Source: Microlunatus kandeliicorticis (GTDB taxonomy: Bacteria > Actinomycetota > Actinomycetes > Propionibacteriales > Propionibacteriaceae). Taken from it: DNA of 64,000 nt. Location: NCBI RefSeq assembly GCF_014137855.1, contig NZ_JACGWT010000002.1, positions 558,001 through 622,000 of the forward strand. The letters are read 5' to 3'. Shown here in pieces: positions 34,538-41,178 of this stretch; the stretch's first letter is position 1, and every line of letters begins with the position of its first letter. The notes beneath the pieces were generated by a model. The model had not been told where the DNA came from. It did no database searches and worked only from the letters and a program-made list of their open reading frames with translations. Position numbers and translations under genes: made by a program.

Positions 34538-35173
34538 GTGATCGTGGCCGAGGCCGACGACGACGACTTCGAGTCGTTGGATCTGGACGACGACAAGTCC
34601 CCCGCCCTGAGTCGTGACCTGGCCGAGGCCGACGACGCCGACGACGCGGACGAGGGCGACTTCGACGACGACGACCTCGAGGACGCCGAAGAGGACGAGA
34701 TCGACTACGTCATCGCGAGCTATCGCGAGGACGGTCAGGTCGTGGTCAGCGCGCTCGGCAAGGACCTGGCCAACGACCTCGACGAGCTGATCGTCCAGCT
34801 GCGCCGGCTCCCCGGGGACGCCGGGGCGATCGGCTTCGTCAGCCTGGTCGAGGAGGTCGCGGTCATCGTCCGGGTCCGCGGCCAGCACGTCCAGGTGCTG
34901 CTCTCGGACGCGGCCGCCGCGGCCGACTGGCCGATCGCGCGCGACGTCGCCGACTACCTGGGCGAGGAGATCCCCGACGAGGAGGACGAGGAGGACGCCG
35001 AGCCGATGGGCGACCTGCGGATCCTCGCCGACCTCGGGGTGAGCGAGTTCGACCTCACCGCGCTGTGCGACGACCTCGACCTCAGCAGCGAGGACCTGCT
35101 CGCCGAGGTGGCCGACAAGATCAAGATCGGCCCGCAGTTCCGCCGGGTGGCCGAGGCCGCGCTGAGTGACTGA
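34538..35173 (+). CDS. tRNA adenosine deaminase-associated protein
   Basis: This 211-residue, very acidic protein has an N-terminal Asp/Glu-rich stretch (residues 5-55), a small folded domain (about 55-145) and a second acidic patch before a C-terminal helical part. Actinobacterial proteins of this family are encoded directly before tadA. Here the stop overlaps the tadA start by 8 bases, so the two are coupled. Its role is unknown. The charge suggests RNA mimicry or protein binding, which is inference. Starts at GTG 34538. Confidence 0.88.
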   Translation: MIVAEADDDDFESLDLDDDKSPALSRDLAEADDADDADEGDFDDDDLEDAEEDEIDYVIASYREDGQVVVSALGKDLANDLDELIVQLRRLPGDAGAIGFVSLVEEVAVIVRVRGQHVQVLLSDAAAAADWPIARDVADYLGEEIPDEEDEEDAEPMGDLRILADLGVSEFDLTALCDDLDLSSEDLLAEVADKIKIGPQFRRVAEAALSD

Positions 35174-35654
35174 CCCGACCGGGGTCGCCGCGGCGGTGCC
35201 GGCCGGGGGCTGGCCGCCGCTGATGCGGCAGGCGCTGGCGGTCGCCGCGCGGGTCGAGCAGCACCGCGACGTCCCGATCGGGGCCCTGGTGGTCGACCCG
35301 GCTGGCGCGGTGGTGGCGACCGCCGGGAACGAGCGCGAGCTGACCGGCGACCCGACCGCGCACGCCGAGGTGCTGGCGCTGCGCCGGGCCGCGGCGGCGA
35401 CCGGGAGCTGGCGGCTCGACGGGCACACCCTGGTGGTGACGCTCGAGCCGTGCACGATGTGCGCGGGCGCGCTGGTGCTGGCCCGGGTGTCCCGGCTGGT
35501 GTTCGGCGCCTACGACCCCAAGGCGGGCGCGGTCGCCTCACTCTGGGACGTGGTCCGCGACCCCCGGCTCAACCACCGGCCGGAGGTGGTCGGCGGGATC
35601 GAGGCCGAGGCCTCCGAGGCGCTGCTCCGCGGTTTCTTCGCCGGGCACCGCTGA
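35166..35654 (+). CDS. tadA: tRNA-specific adenosine-34 deaminase
   Basis: This 162-residue zinc deaminase has H66-A-E68 (catalytic HAE) and PCTMC (Cys96, Cys99) as zinc ligands. It converts A34 of tRNA-Arg(ACG) to inosine, allowing decoding of CGU, CGC and CGA. That tRNA is encoded at 145-217 in this same window. It starts at a GTG inside the preceding gene. The gene ends 54 bases before tRNA-Ser(CGA). Confidence 0.95.
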   Translation: MTDPTGVAAAVPAGGWPPLMRQALAVAARVEQHRDVPIGALVVDPAGAVVATAGNERELTGDPTAHAEVLALRRAAAATGSWRLDGHTLVVTLEPCTMCAGALVLARVSRLVFGAYDPKAGAVASLWDVVRDPRLNHRPEVVGGIEAEASEALLRGFFAGHR

Positions 35655-35708
35655 GCGGGGCTGCGCTCGATTTCGCCCGCCCCGGCCCGAGTCGGTAATC
35701 TCTCCCGC

Positions 35709-35796
35709 GGTGGCGTGTCTGAGCGGCCTAAAGAGCGCGCCTCGAAAGCGCGTGAGGTGAAAGCCTCCGCGGGTTCAAATCCCGCCGCCACCGCCA
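35709..35796 (+). tRNA. tRNA-Ser (anticodon CGA), integration target
   Basis: The acceptor arms GGTGGCG (35709-35715) and CGCCACC (35786-35792) pair. The anticodon loop CTCGAAA gives CGA. A long variable arm (CGTGAGGTGAAAGCCTCC region) and T-arm GCGGGTTCAAATCCCGC are present. G is followed by encoded CCA at 35794-35796. Its 3' portion from 35740 is duplicated at 40701-40759. The T-loop here reads TTCAAAT, while the displaced copy has TTCGAAT. Confidence 0.95.
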
Positions 35797-35798
35797 GC
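35740..35798. repeat. attL: left direct repeat within tRNA-Ser
   Basis: This 59-base segment, from the anticodon loop to two bases past CCA, matches 40701-40759 at 58 of 59 positions. The only difference is A against G in the T-loop. It is the left boundary of the integrated element. Confidence 0.9.
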
Positions 35799-35811
35799 CT
35801 GAGGAGGGCAG

Positions 35812-35844
35812 ACGCCGACCGGTCCGTCGAGGGCCGGTCGGCGT
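35812..35844 (+). terminator. Terminator after tRNA-Ser, supplied by the element
   Basis: ACGCCGACCGG (35812-35822) pairs perfectly with CCGGTCGGCGT (35834-35844), followed by TTCTC. It ends the tRNA transcript and lies on the element side of attL. Confidence 0.75.
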
Positions 35845-35854
35845 TTCTCGTGAT

Positions 35855-35874
35855 GGTCTCAACCATGGTCTCAA
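35855..35874. repeat. Doubled GGTCTCA motif near the left end (candidate arm site)
   Basis: GGTCTCAACCATGGTCTCAA contains two GGTCTCA copies 12 bases apart. A 17-of-20 match lies at 40587-40606 near the right end. The integrase stub's stop codon (35871-35873) is inside it. Candidate integrase or excisionase arm-binding site. Confidence 0.55.
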
Positions 35875-36150
35875 CGCGAGCCGTTCGGGTCCTCCGGCTG
35901 AGCCCACAGCAGGCCGTCCAGCCGGGAGGCGACCTCACCGTGAATAGGCGCCACCACGTGCGCGTACCGACCCGCCATCGCCGTGCTCGACCAGCCCAGA
36001 AGGCTCATCATGGCCCGCTCGTGAACGCCGAGCAGGAGCAACACCGTCGCCGCCGTGTGGCGAGCATCATGGAGCCGGCCGTCGCGCACCCCTGCGGACA
36101 CCAGAAGCTTCTTCCAGTTATCCCAGTCGGTCCGGGGGTTGATCGCACCC
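35871..36150 (-). pseudogene. C-terminal stub of a tyrosine recombinase (integrase)
   Basis: The frame runs from about 36150 to the TGA at 35871. It reads a typical integrase catalytic end: INPRTDWDNWKKLL, then LHDARHTAAT (the HxxR pair), GWSSTAMAGRYAHV (the Trp/His site and nucleophile Tyr), and a short tail. The N-terminal DNA-binding domain and the first catalytic Arg are absent. Near 36150 the homology stops and the opposite strand becomes a different truncated gene. No start codon is at the right place, so it is taken as a deletion remnant. Its location next to attL is standard for such elements. Confidence 0.85.
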
Positions 36151-36739
36151 CCACATCGAGACCGCCTTCGAGGCGGACGAGGTCTGCATCGACTTCTCCG
36201 GATACACCGCCGAAACCCTGCACGCCGCCATCCAGGAACCGCTCGACAAGATCCGTGACGGCCGCCTCACGCCGCGGAGCATTCAGGTCCGGCTACTCCT
36301 GTCGGACATGTCCCAGCCCATAGCGATCCCTAGCCGAGCTGGCGACGACCCTGGTGATGACCCGCGCGTCCGCGGCCGCATGCACCGGACCGCTGAGCGC
36401 TACGCCGGCGGCATCCGCGAATCGCTAGCGGAGCTGGCACAGCTCGGATTGGTCGACCAGGCCGTCGCGCACATCCGGGTGCACGGCTCCGCCCCTCTGT
36501 TCAAGCTGTACCTGATCAATGACGCCGAGCTGTTCTTCGGCTTCTATCCGGTCATGCGTCACGACGTGACGGTGAACGGGGAGACCATCCCCACCTTCGA
36601 CCCGATGGGCAAGGACACTGCCCTGTTCCACCACACCGCCACTACCGACCCCGACGCTCTCGGAAGCCAGTACGTGGCCGAGGCTGCCCGCTGGTTCGGA
36701 AGCATCTGGGACACCATCGCTAAACCGGCCACCCTGTGA
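36151..36739 (+). pseudogene. 5'-truncated transcriptional regulator (ligand domain only)
   Basis: A forward frame is open from 36143. Protein-like sequence starts at 36155 (IETAFEADEVCIDF). It runs through RLTPRSIQVRLLLSDMS, RVHGSAPLFKLYLIND and FDPMGKDTALFHH to a TGA at 36737-36739. I recognise the layout as the C-terminal half of actinobacterial winged-helix (GntR-like) regulators that precede HAD hydrolase genes. The DNA-binding half is gone. A shorter product from ATG 36308 (143 residues) could still be made. Its stop overlaps the start of the HAD gene (GTGA). Confidence 0.7.
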
Positions 36740-37476
36740 CCACGTCGACGCCGGCCGAGGTGCTCGCACGAACCGGCCCGATCTTTCTGGACTTCGACGG
36801 CCCAGTCACTCACCTGTTCGTTGACGGTCGGAACAAGGCGATAGCCGACCGCATGCGCGCCGTCCTCGCGCAGCTCGGGGAACCGGCCACAGACCAGGCC
36901 GCCACTACAGATGACCCGCTTGCCGTCCTCCGCTGCTCCTACGCCAACCGCAACAGCGAAACGTTCGGTGCAGTCGAGGCCGAATGCATCGCCGGAGAGG
37001 TCGACACGGTCGCCGTCACCGAGCCCACACCAGGTGCCCACGACTTCATCCGAGCCTGCCGGAAAGCTGGCCGGCCTCTGGTCATCCTCAGCAACAACGC
37101 CCCAAACGCCATCGCCGCCTACCTAGACCGCTTCGAGCTGCACGACTACTTCGCCGGAATCGTGGCCCGAGATCCCGGTAATCCCGACCTGATGAAGCCG
37201 CATCGCCACTTGGTTGACGTCGCTCTCTCCCTCGTAGATGTCCCAGCAACTACTGTCGCCTTTATCGGCGACTCCATCACAGACGTGCAAGTCGCGACTA
37301 TCACCGGGCTACGCATGATCGGATTCGGGAAGAACCCTCAGCGCGCCACCGAACTCGACAGCGCGGGCGCCGAAGCACTGGCGCTGACGATGCAGGACCT
37401 CGTGTCTGAGGTTTTAGGTCAACCAACAAGCGACCCTCAGCCGCTCATGGGAAGGCCCGCTGTCGCGTGGCGATAG
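36736..37476 (+). CDS. HAD-superfamily hydrolase
   Basis: This 246-residue protein shows HAD motif I, FLDFDGPVT (nucleophile D19, general acid D21), a motif II Ser/Thr region (VILSNN), a Lys in PDLMKPH (motif III) and motif IV, GDSITD. It likely hydrolyses a phosphate ester, with a Cys/Arg-containing cap (about 50-90). It is coupled to the truncated regulator by a GTGA overlap. Such pairs are common in actinobacterial accessory DNA. GC content is lower than chromosomal genes but higher than the ATPase next to it. The substrate is unknown. Confidence 0.85.
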   Translation: MTTSTPAEVLARTGPIFLDFDGPVTHLFVDGRNKAIADRMRAVLAQLGEPATDQAATTDDPLAVLRCSYANRNSETFGAVEAECIAGEVDTVAVTEPTPGAHDFIRACRKAGRPLVILSNNAPNAIAAYLDRFELHDYFAGIVARDPGNPDLMKPHRHLVDVALSLVDVPATTVAFIGDSITDVQVATITGLRMIGFGKNPQRATELDSAGAEALALTMQDLVSEVLGQPTSDPQPLMGRPAVAWR

Positions 37477-37617
37477 TTCACACCCATCGCGGCTCAACAC
37501 GCAGAGGCCGCCGCCCGCTTCGCACGTCGACCATCAGGGGAACTCGCACAACCCGAATGCACCTCCAATGCTCAGGCTTACCCTCTTATCGGTGGGCAGC
37601 CGGCAAGCGTCGAGTGC

Positions 37618-38883
37618 TCACCAGCCACCACGACTCAAGTAGAACCGCAGGAACGGGTCCACTACGTAGGCGCGTTCGTCCTTGTAGACAAAAGCAGGAT
37701 CACCCGTGCCCCGAAGTTCTTCTGCGATCTCGCTCATGCTGGTCAGGGTGCCTCCGATCTGCTGACCTTGGGGAGCGGGCGAAACGGTTGGCTCCGTCAG
37801 ATATTGGTTAATCTCGGCGTATGTCGTCGTTGCTTTGGCCCCGAGCTTTTGAATCGCTCGGAAGATGCAAGCGTAGATGTCTCGCTCGATTCCGTCATCA
37901 GCAAATCGACGCATTAGTCGATTCGTCCCGTGAGGCTTCTTTCCCTCCAGTAATTTCTGGAAAATGGGCGGTCGCGTTCTCGCCGCGATGCGCTCCAAGA
38001 ATGACTCCCAGTGGTCAGGAACCCGTACGAGCTGGCGGATCGTTGGACGCTGCAGTATCCCCTGAGCTGTGCAGACCTCGAAGCAAAGCTGCTGCATAAG
38101 GAACGGAGAGCCCATAGCTTCATTGCTGCACGTTCTTCCTACTTGTCCAGAGACATCCGTTAGATTGAGCGCATCAAATCCGGCTGATGCGATGAATTCA
38201 AGCTCTTGGTCGTCCCAGGGCTTAAGTTCCAGATGCCAAATCCGCCCACCTAAGTCAGGCTCAGCCACAACAGCTTCAAAAGCGTCATAAGGAACGGCGA
38301 TCATTATCACAGGGCAGTGCGGGATGACGCTTTTAATCGCCCTGGCGATCTCTTTCCGGGAACCCTCCGGTACGAAGTGAAAGTCATCGATCACGATCGG
38401 GGTTGAAACGGCTCGCAGTGCCTCCCGTGCAACGTCAGCGAGCGCTCTCGTACGGCTAGCCCGCTTTTCCTCGGAGAATCCACCACTCGCTCCCGTCGAA
38501 GCACCAGCCTTCAGCACCCCTGCATTCAACTCTGCGCTCAGCCCGCCAGATCCGGCAAGGGTGTGACCAGTGCTTACCTCAAGAGTGTCCCATAGACCCA
38601 AAAAATCCACGACTCTTCTCCAGAGGTCTGCCGCCGACAACATATCTGCACCCTGGATCCAGATCGCGTTTTCTTGTGAAAGTTGACGTTCGATGAGGAC
38701 GGTCTTCCCACACTTCGTCGGGCCTGATACGGATAAGGCCTTGCCGGATTGGCCGAGGAAGCTCTGAACCTCGGATTCCAGGTGTCGCGCGCTTCGTGGA
38801 TTGTAGGTGAACTCGGGAGTCTCACCTCCCGCGACGAATACCGACCGTGTAAGCAGCGGACCTGTGGGCGGAGTCGAGTTCAT
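37618..38883 (-). CDS. P-loop ATPase of the STAND/archaeal-ATPase type
   Basis: This 421-residue protein has Walker A GPTKCGKT (residues 54-61) and Walker B TPIVIDDFHF (about 161-170). A Gly/Ser-rich loop (about 108-136) lies between them and may contact a partner. A central helical lid follows. The C-terminal third has a winged-helix look (TTTYAEINQYL), ending in AYVVDPFLRFYLSRGGW, as in AAA ATPases of the MNS/archaeal type. Signalling ATPases of this class often sense invaders and switch on an effector. The gene is in low-GC cargo and divergent from a membrane protein. TAGGCT lies 7 bases before its ATG. I do not recognise a named defence family. Confidence 0.8.
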   Translation of the reverse strand: MNSTPPTGPLLTRSVFVAGGETPEFTYNPRSARHLESEVQSFLGQSGKALSVSGPTKCGKTVLIERQLSQENAIWIQGADMLSAADLWRRVVDFLGLWDTLEVSTGHTLAGSGGLSAELNAGVLKAGASTGASGGFSEEKRASRTRALADVAREALRAVSTPIVIDDFHFVPEGSRKEIARAIKSVIPHCPVIMIAVPYDAFEAVVAEPDLGGRIWHLELKPWDDQELEFIASAGFDALNLTDVSGQVGRTCSNEAMGSPFLMQQLCFEVCTAQGILQRPTIRQLVRVPDHWESFLERIAARTRPPIFQKLLEGKKPHGTNRLMRRFADDGIERDIYACIFRAIQKLGAKATTTYAEINQYLTEPTVSPAPQGQQIGGTLTSMSEIAEELRGTGDPAFVYKDERAYVVDPFLRFYLSRGGW

Positions 38884-39270
38884 CCACCACAGCCTACGAC
38901 CCCAGGTCGTTGGCCCGACCGATGAGAGCGGTGAAGTAACTCGTGCTTCTCCTGCGGTGGACCGTCAATCACTAGGCGCGCCGCTCGGAGCTGGTTCTCC
39001 AGTAGCCCGTCGACACGCGCACGCAGCCAGCGGACCGTCGCCCAGGCTAGACCTACGTACCTGGTCCATCCGACTGAGCGTCTCGGGGAGCCGCCACAGC
39101 GTGTTCACATCGGAAGCCGGGCAGGTGGGAGAAATGTTGCGTCACTCTGTGTGTCTCTGCGCAGCTGACGAATTGGGCTCTAGAGGATCAAGGCGGCTCG
39201 CTGCGCTCCGCCGCGCCGAGCGCGTCCTCGCTCCGCTGCGGGCCGCTCGACCGTTCGTAGAATCTCCGGC
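38884..39270. promoter_or_regulatory. 387-base divergent promoter region of the cargo genes
   Basis: It holds the -10 hexamers of both flanking genes: TAGGCT on the minus strand (38896-38891) and TAGAAT on the plus strand (39258-39263). Each is 7 bases from a start codon. It also holds a GC-rich stretch (39190-39245) with repeated CTCGCT/GCGCTCC words in both orientations that could fold. No convincing gene is seen. A shared regulator site is possible, but no clean palindrome stands out. Confidence 0.5.
39258..39263 (+). promoter_or_regulatory. -10 hexamer of the membrane protein gene
   Basis: TAGAAT ends seven bases before the GTG start at 39271, consistent with leaderless transcription. 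The -35 is unclear. Confidence 0.5.
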
Positions 39271-40377
39271 GTGCTGACCTCATTGTTGCCGGGACTACGG
39301 CACCTCCGCACTCCTTTTGCCACTGGTTGCCTCTATGCGCTGTGTCTATGGCTAATCATCGCCCCCACTCTGCTGGCAGCCGCACAGAGCAACCTGGTTC
39401 TCCAGCGACTGGACTTGTTAAGTGGCTTCTTGGGAAAGTCCGCAAGTCTCGGTGCTCTAGCGTTTGCTGGCTACTTGCTGGGAACCCTTCTTGTAATTCC
39501 TGGTCCGCGCACCATCATTCCGCGAAATTCCTATTTGAGCAATTTCCGACCGTACGGAATCGACGAGTATGACGTTCGCCCGTATGAGTCAGGGCTGGCT
39601 CTATGGCGCTGGCGGTGGATTAACTTCCGCAGTTCCAAGCGGCGCATCCGCAAAGCCGTACTGTATGCATGTAAATCACTTCGTGACATCTTCCGAGTGC
39701 ACTCCGGAATACGCGCAGACATCAGTAGTGCCGTAATTGACAAGCTCACTAGCTCCTATCAGCACTATCAAGACCAAATCCATACATGGGTTGCGGCGAA
39801 TTTGTCGAAGCAAGTTAACAAAGGTATTGACGTCTCGTACATACTCGATCAGTCCCTTCTCTCAGGATCATTTCGGCACGGCCTGGGGGACGCAATGAGC
39901 CACCGGCATACCTTCCCTGGAGCTTACAATCAGTGGGAGTCAATGAGCCCAGAAGAGAGACAAGTAGCCGACGAGCTGGACGGGCAATCCCTCTTGGTAG
40001 TTACAATGACTAACGCCGTTGCAAACGACTTTCGCGCTTTAGAAGTTAGACTACAGATCAAACATGAGCCTCTATTCAACGAGTACGACCGACTTCGAGC
40101 TGAGGTTGAACTTCGGCTAAGCGTCTGCATACCACTGATTCTTGTTGTGATCGCTATGACCTTCTTGAACGCGAACGGCCTCTTCCTCTTTGCCCTAACG
40201 ATACCTATCACCCTCTGTGTTGTCGCTCTTCGAAAGTCAGCAGAAGCAGAATCCATAATCTGGCAGACCCTACTGTTAGGAGAGATTGAGGCGCCAATCA
40301 TGGTCGAATTTGGCAACATCGAGATCGAGGAAGAGAATCCGCCCAAGAACCGTATGGGTGATCAGTTCAGGCTTTAA
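39271..40377 (+). CDS. Four-helix membrane protein of unknown family
   Basis: This 368-residue protein has two N-terminal helices (about 17-38 and 57-77). A soluble middle part of about 200 residues follows (85-280), rich in Ser, Tyr and charged residues, with RSSKRRIRK after residue 120. Two further helices (about 283-303 and 306-325) and an acidic tail (EIEEENPP) end it. The topology puts the large domain in the cytoplasm. I see no enzyme motif. Next to a STAND-like ATPase in foreign DNA, it may be a membrane-acting effector. Codon use is AT-rich compared with the chromosome. The GTG start at 39271 is supported by the -10 hexamer. Confidence 0.75.
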   Translation: MLTSLLPGLRHLRTPFATGCLYALCLWLIIAPTLLAAAQSNLVLQRLDLLSGFLGKSASLGALAFAGYLLGTLLVIPGPRTIIPRNSYLSNFRPYGIDEYDVRPYESGLALWRWRWINFRSSKRRIRKAVLYACKSLRDIFRVHSGIRADISSAVIDKLTSSYQHYQDQIHTWVAANLSKQVNKGIDVSYILDQSLLSGSFRHGLGDAMSHRHTFPGAYNQWESMSPEERQVADELDGQSLLVVTMTNAVANDFRALEVRLQIKHEPLFNEYDRLRAEVELRLSVCIPLILVVIAMTFLNANGLFLFALTIPITLCVVALRKSAEAESIIWQTLLLGEIEAPIMVEFGNIEIEEENPPKNRMGDQFRL

Positions 40378-40415
40378 AGATTGGTTGAGCGATTGGTGGC
40401 GCCGGAGATTCCTGC

Positions 40416-40520
40416 GTGAATAGAAGTTTGAGTGACCGTTTCGCGGAGGTTAAGACTTTGCTACAGATTCTAGACTATCCCTCAGTTCGGTCCGACTGGG
40501 AAGCTCAAGGGAATCATTAG
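40416..40520 (+). CDS. Possible 34-residue small protein
   Basis: A GTG at 40416 is preceded by GGAG at eight bases and opens 34 codons ending in TAG. The peptide (beginning VNRSLSDRFAEVKTLLQILD) looks like an amphipathic helix with Leu spacing. It lies 38 bases after the membrane protein stop, in the same direction, so it could be the third gene of a cargo operon or the start of a truncated one. The rest of 40378-40586 shows no gene. Confidence 0.35.
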   Translation: MNRSLSDRFAEVKTLLQILDYPSVRSDWEAQGNH

Positions 40521-40586
40521 ACCTGGACGGCGTAGCAGCCATGTGGAGTCAGAGTTAAAAGAAGTGATGCGCAGCGTCGGGCCCGT

Positions 40587-40606
40587 GGTCTCATCCTTGG
40601 TCTCAT
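40587..40606. repeat. Doubled GGTCTCA motif near the right end (candidate arm site)
   Basis: GGTCTCATCCTTGGTCTCAT matches the left-end copy at 17 of 20 bases. All three differences are A/T changes. It lies 95 bases inside attR. Confidence 0.55.
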
Positions 40607-40700
40607 TCACGGGTGATCGACGGTGTTCGCGGGGCGGGGCCAGGTACCTGATCCACGCTCAGCGGACGGTCGTGAACCCCGCTGAACGGTGGGCGGCAGA

Positions 40701-40759
40701 CCTCGAAAGCGCGTGAGGTGAAAGCCTCCGCGGGTTCGAATCCCGCCGCCACCGCCAGC
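40701..40759. repeat. attR: right direct repeat (displaced tRNA-Ser 3' end)
   Basis: This is the same 59 bases as attL with one difference (G instead of A in the T-loop). It is the original 3' end of the host tRNA gene, now cut off from its 5' half. Confidence 0.9.
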
Positions 40760-40767
40760 AGCACCGG

Positions 40768-40812
40768 ACGCCGGTCAGCTCCATGTGGTTCCACCTGGGT
40801 GCTGGCCGGCGT
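40768..40812 (+). terminator. Original host terminator of tRNA-Ser
   Basis: ACGCCGGTCAG (40768-40778) pairs with CTGGCCGGCGT (40802-40812) with one mismatch, followed by TCTG. It resembles the element-borne terminator at 35812-35844, as if the element carries its own replacement. Confidence 0.55.
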
Positions 40813-41077
40813 TCTGCGTCTCCGGTGGAGCGGGGATCGGGTAGGGGAGGTTGTCAGCGGGCGCTTTCGTCGACCCATCGGTGACAGCCGTCCGCCAGAC
40901 CGCTTCCTCTCCCGCCACCTCCCACTCCGCCCAGGCAGCTTCGTACTGGTGCTCCAGGCGCCGATCCGTTGATCCCATAATCGCGCGTTCGGAGGGGTCG
41001 TGGACGTCGACTCGGCGCTCCGAGCCGGCTCGAGCGTGCGCGTCGTCGGGCTCGTGGGGCCATGACGGGATTCTCAT
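40775..41077 (-). CDS. Possible remnant of a MazE-like antitoxin
   Basis: The frame encodes 100 residues from ATG 41077. Residues about 35-65 (SERAIMG, then LEHQYEAAWAEWEVAGEEAVW) resemble the C-terminal part of actinobacterial MazE-type antitoxins, where an AI...Y..AW.EW..SGE pattern is common. The expected ribbon-helix-helix before it is not recognisable, and the end is Pro-rich. No toxin gene is next to it. It sits just outside attR, so it may be a leftover of earlier insertion at this tRNA. The rest of 40760-41178 holds the tRNA terminator and nothing else I can identify. Confidence 0.3.
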   Translation of the reverse strand: MRIPSWPHEPDDAHARAGSERRVDVHDPSERAIMGSTDRRLEHQYEAAWAEWEVAGEEAVWRTAVTDGSTKAPADNLPYPIPAPPETQNAGQHPGGTTWS

Positions 41078-41178
41078 CCGTCGACCCGCTGGGCGACAGC
41101 GAGCACGGCATGGAAGCATCGATGCTCGTTGTCCGGTGACGCGAGCGGCGCGCCCGGCGGAGCGGAGGGGAACGCGGC

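Larger units (their letters stand above)
35740..40759. mobile_element. Decayed integrative element in tRNA-Ser(CGA)
   Basis: About 5 kb is bounded by 59-bp direct repeats that differ at one base. The left copy completes the tRNA gene. Inside are an integrase stub, a truncated regulator, a HAD hydrolase, a P-loop ATPase and a membrane protein. A 20-base sequence with doubled GGTCTCA occurs near both ends. The cargo from about 37.5 to 40.5 kb has visibly more A and T than the chromosome, a sign of transfer. Because the integrase has lost its N-terminal part, the element should no longer move by itself. Confidence 0.88.

Noticed and set aside
37467-37811. Forward ORF of 114 codons after the HAD gene
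   Set aside because: It overlaps the ATPase 3' end in antisense, is Arg-rich with no recognisable pattern, and has no ribosome site.
38807-39277. Forward ORF across the start of the ATPase gene
   Set aside because: Antisense to the well-supported ATPase N-terminus and lacking any domain or suitable start signals.
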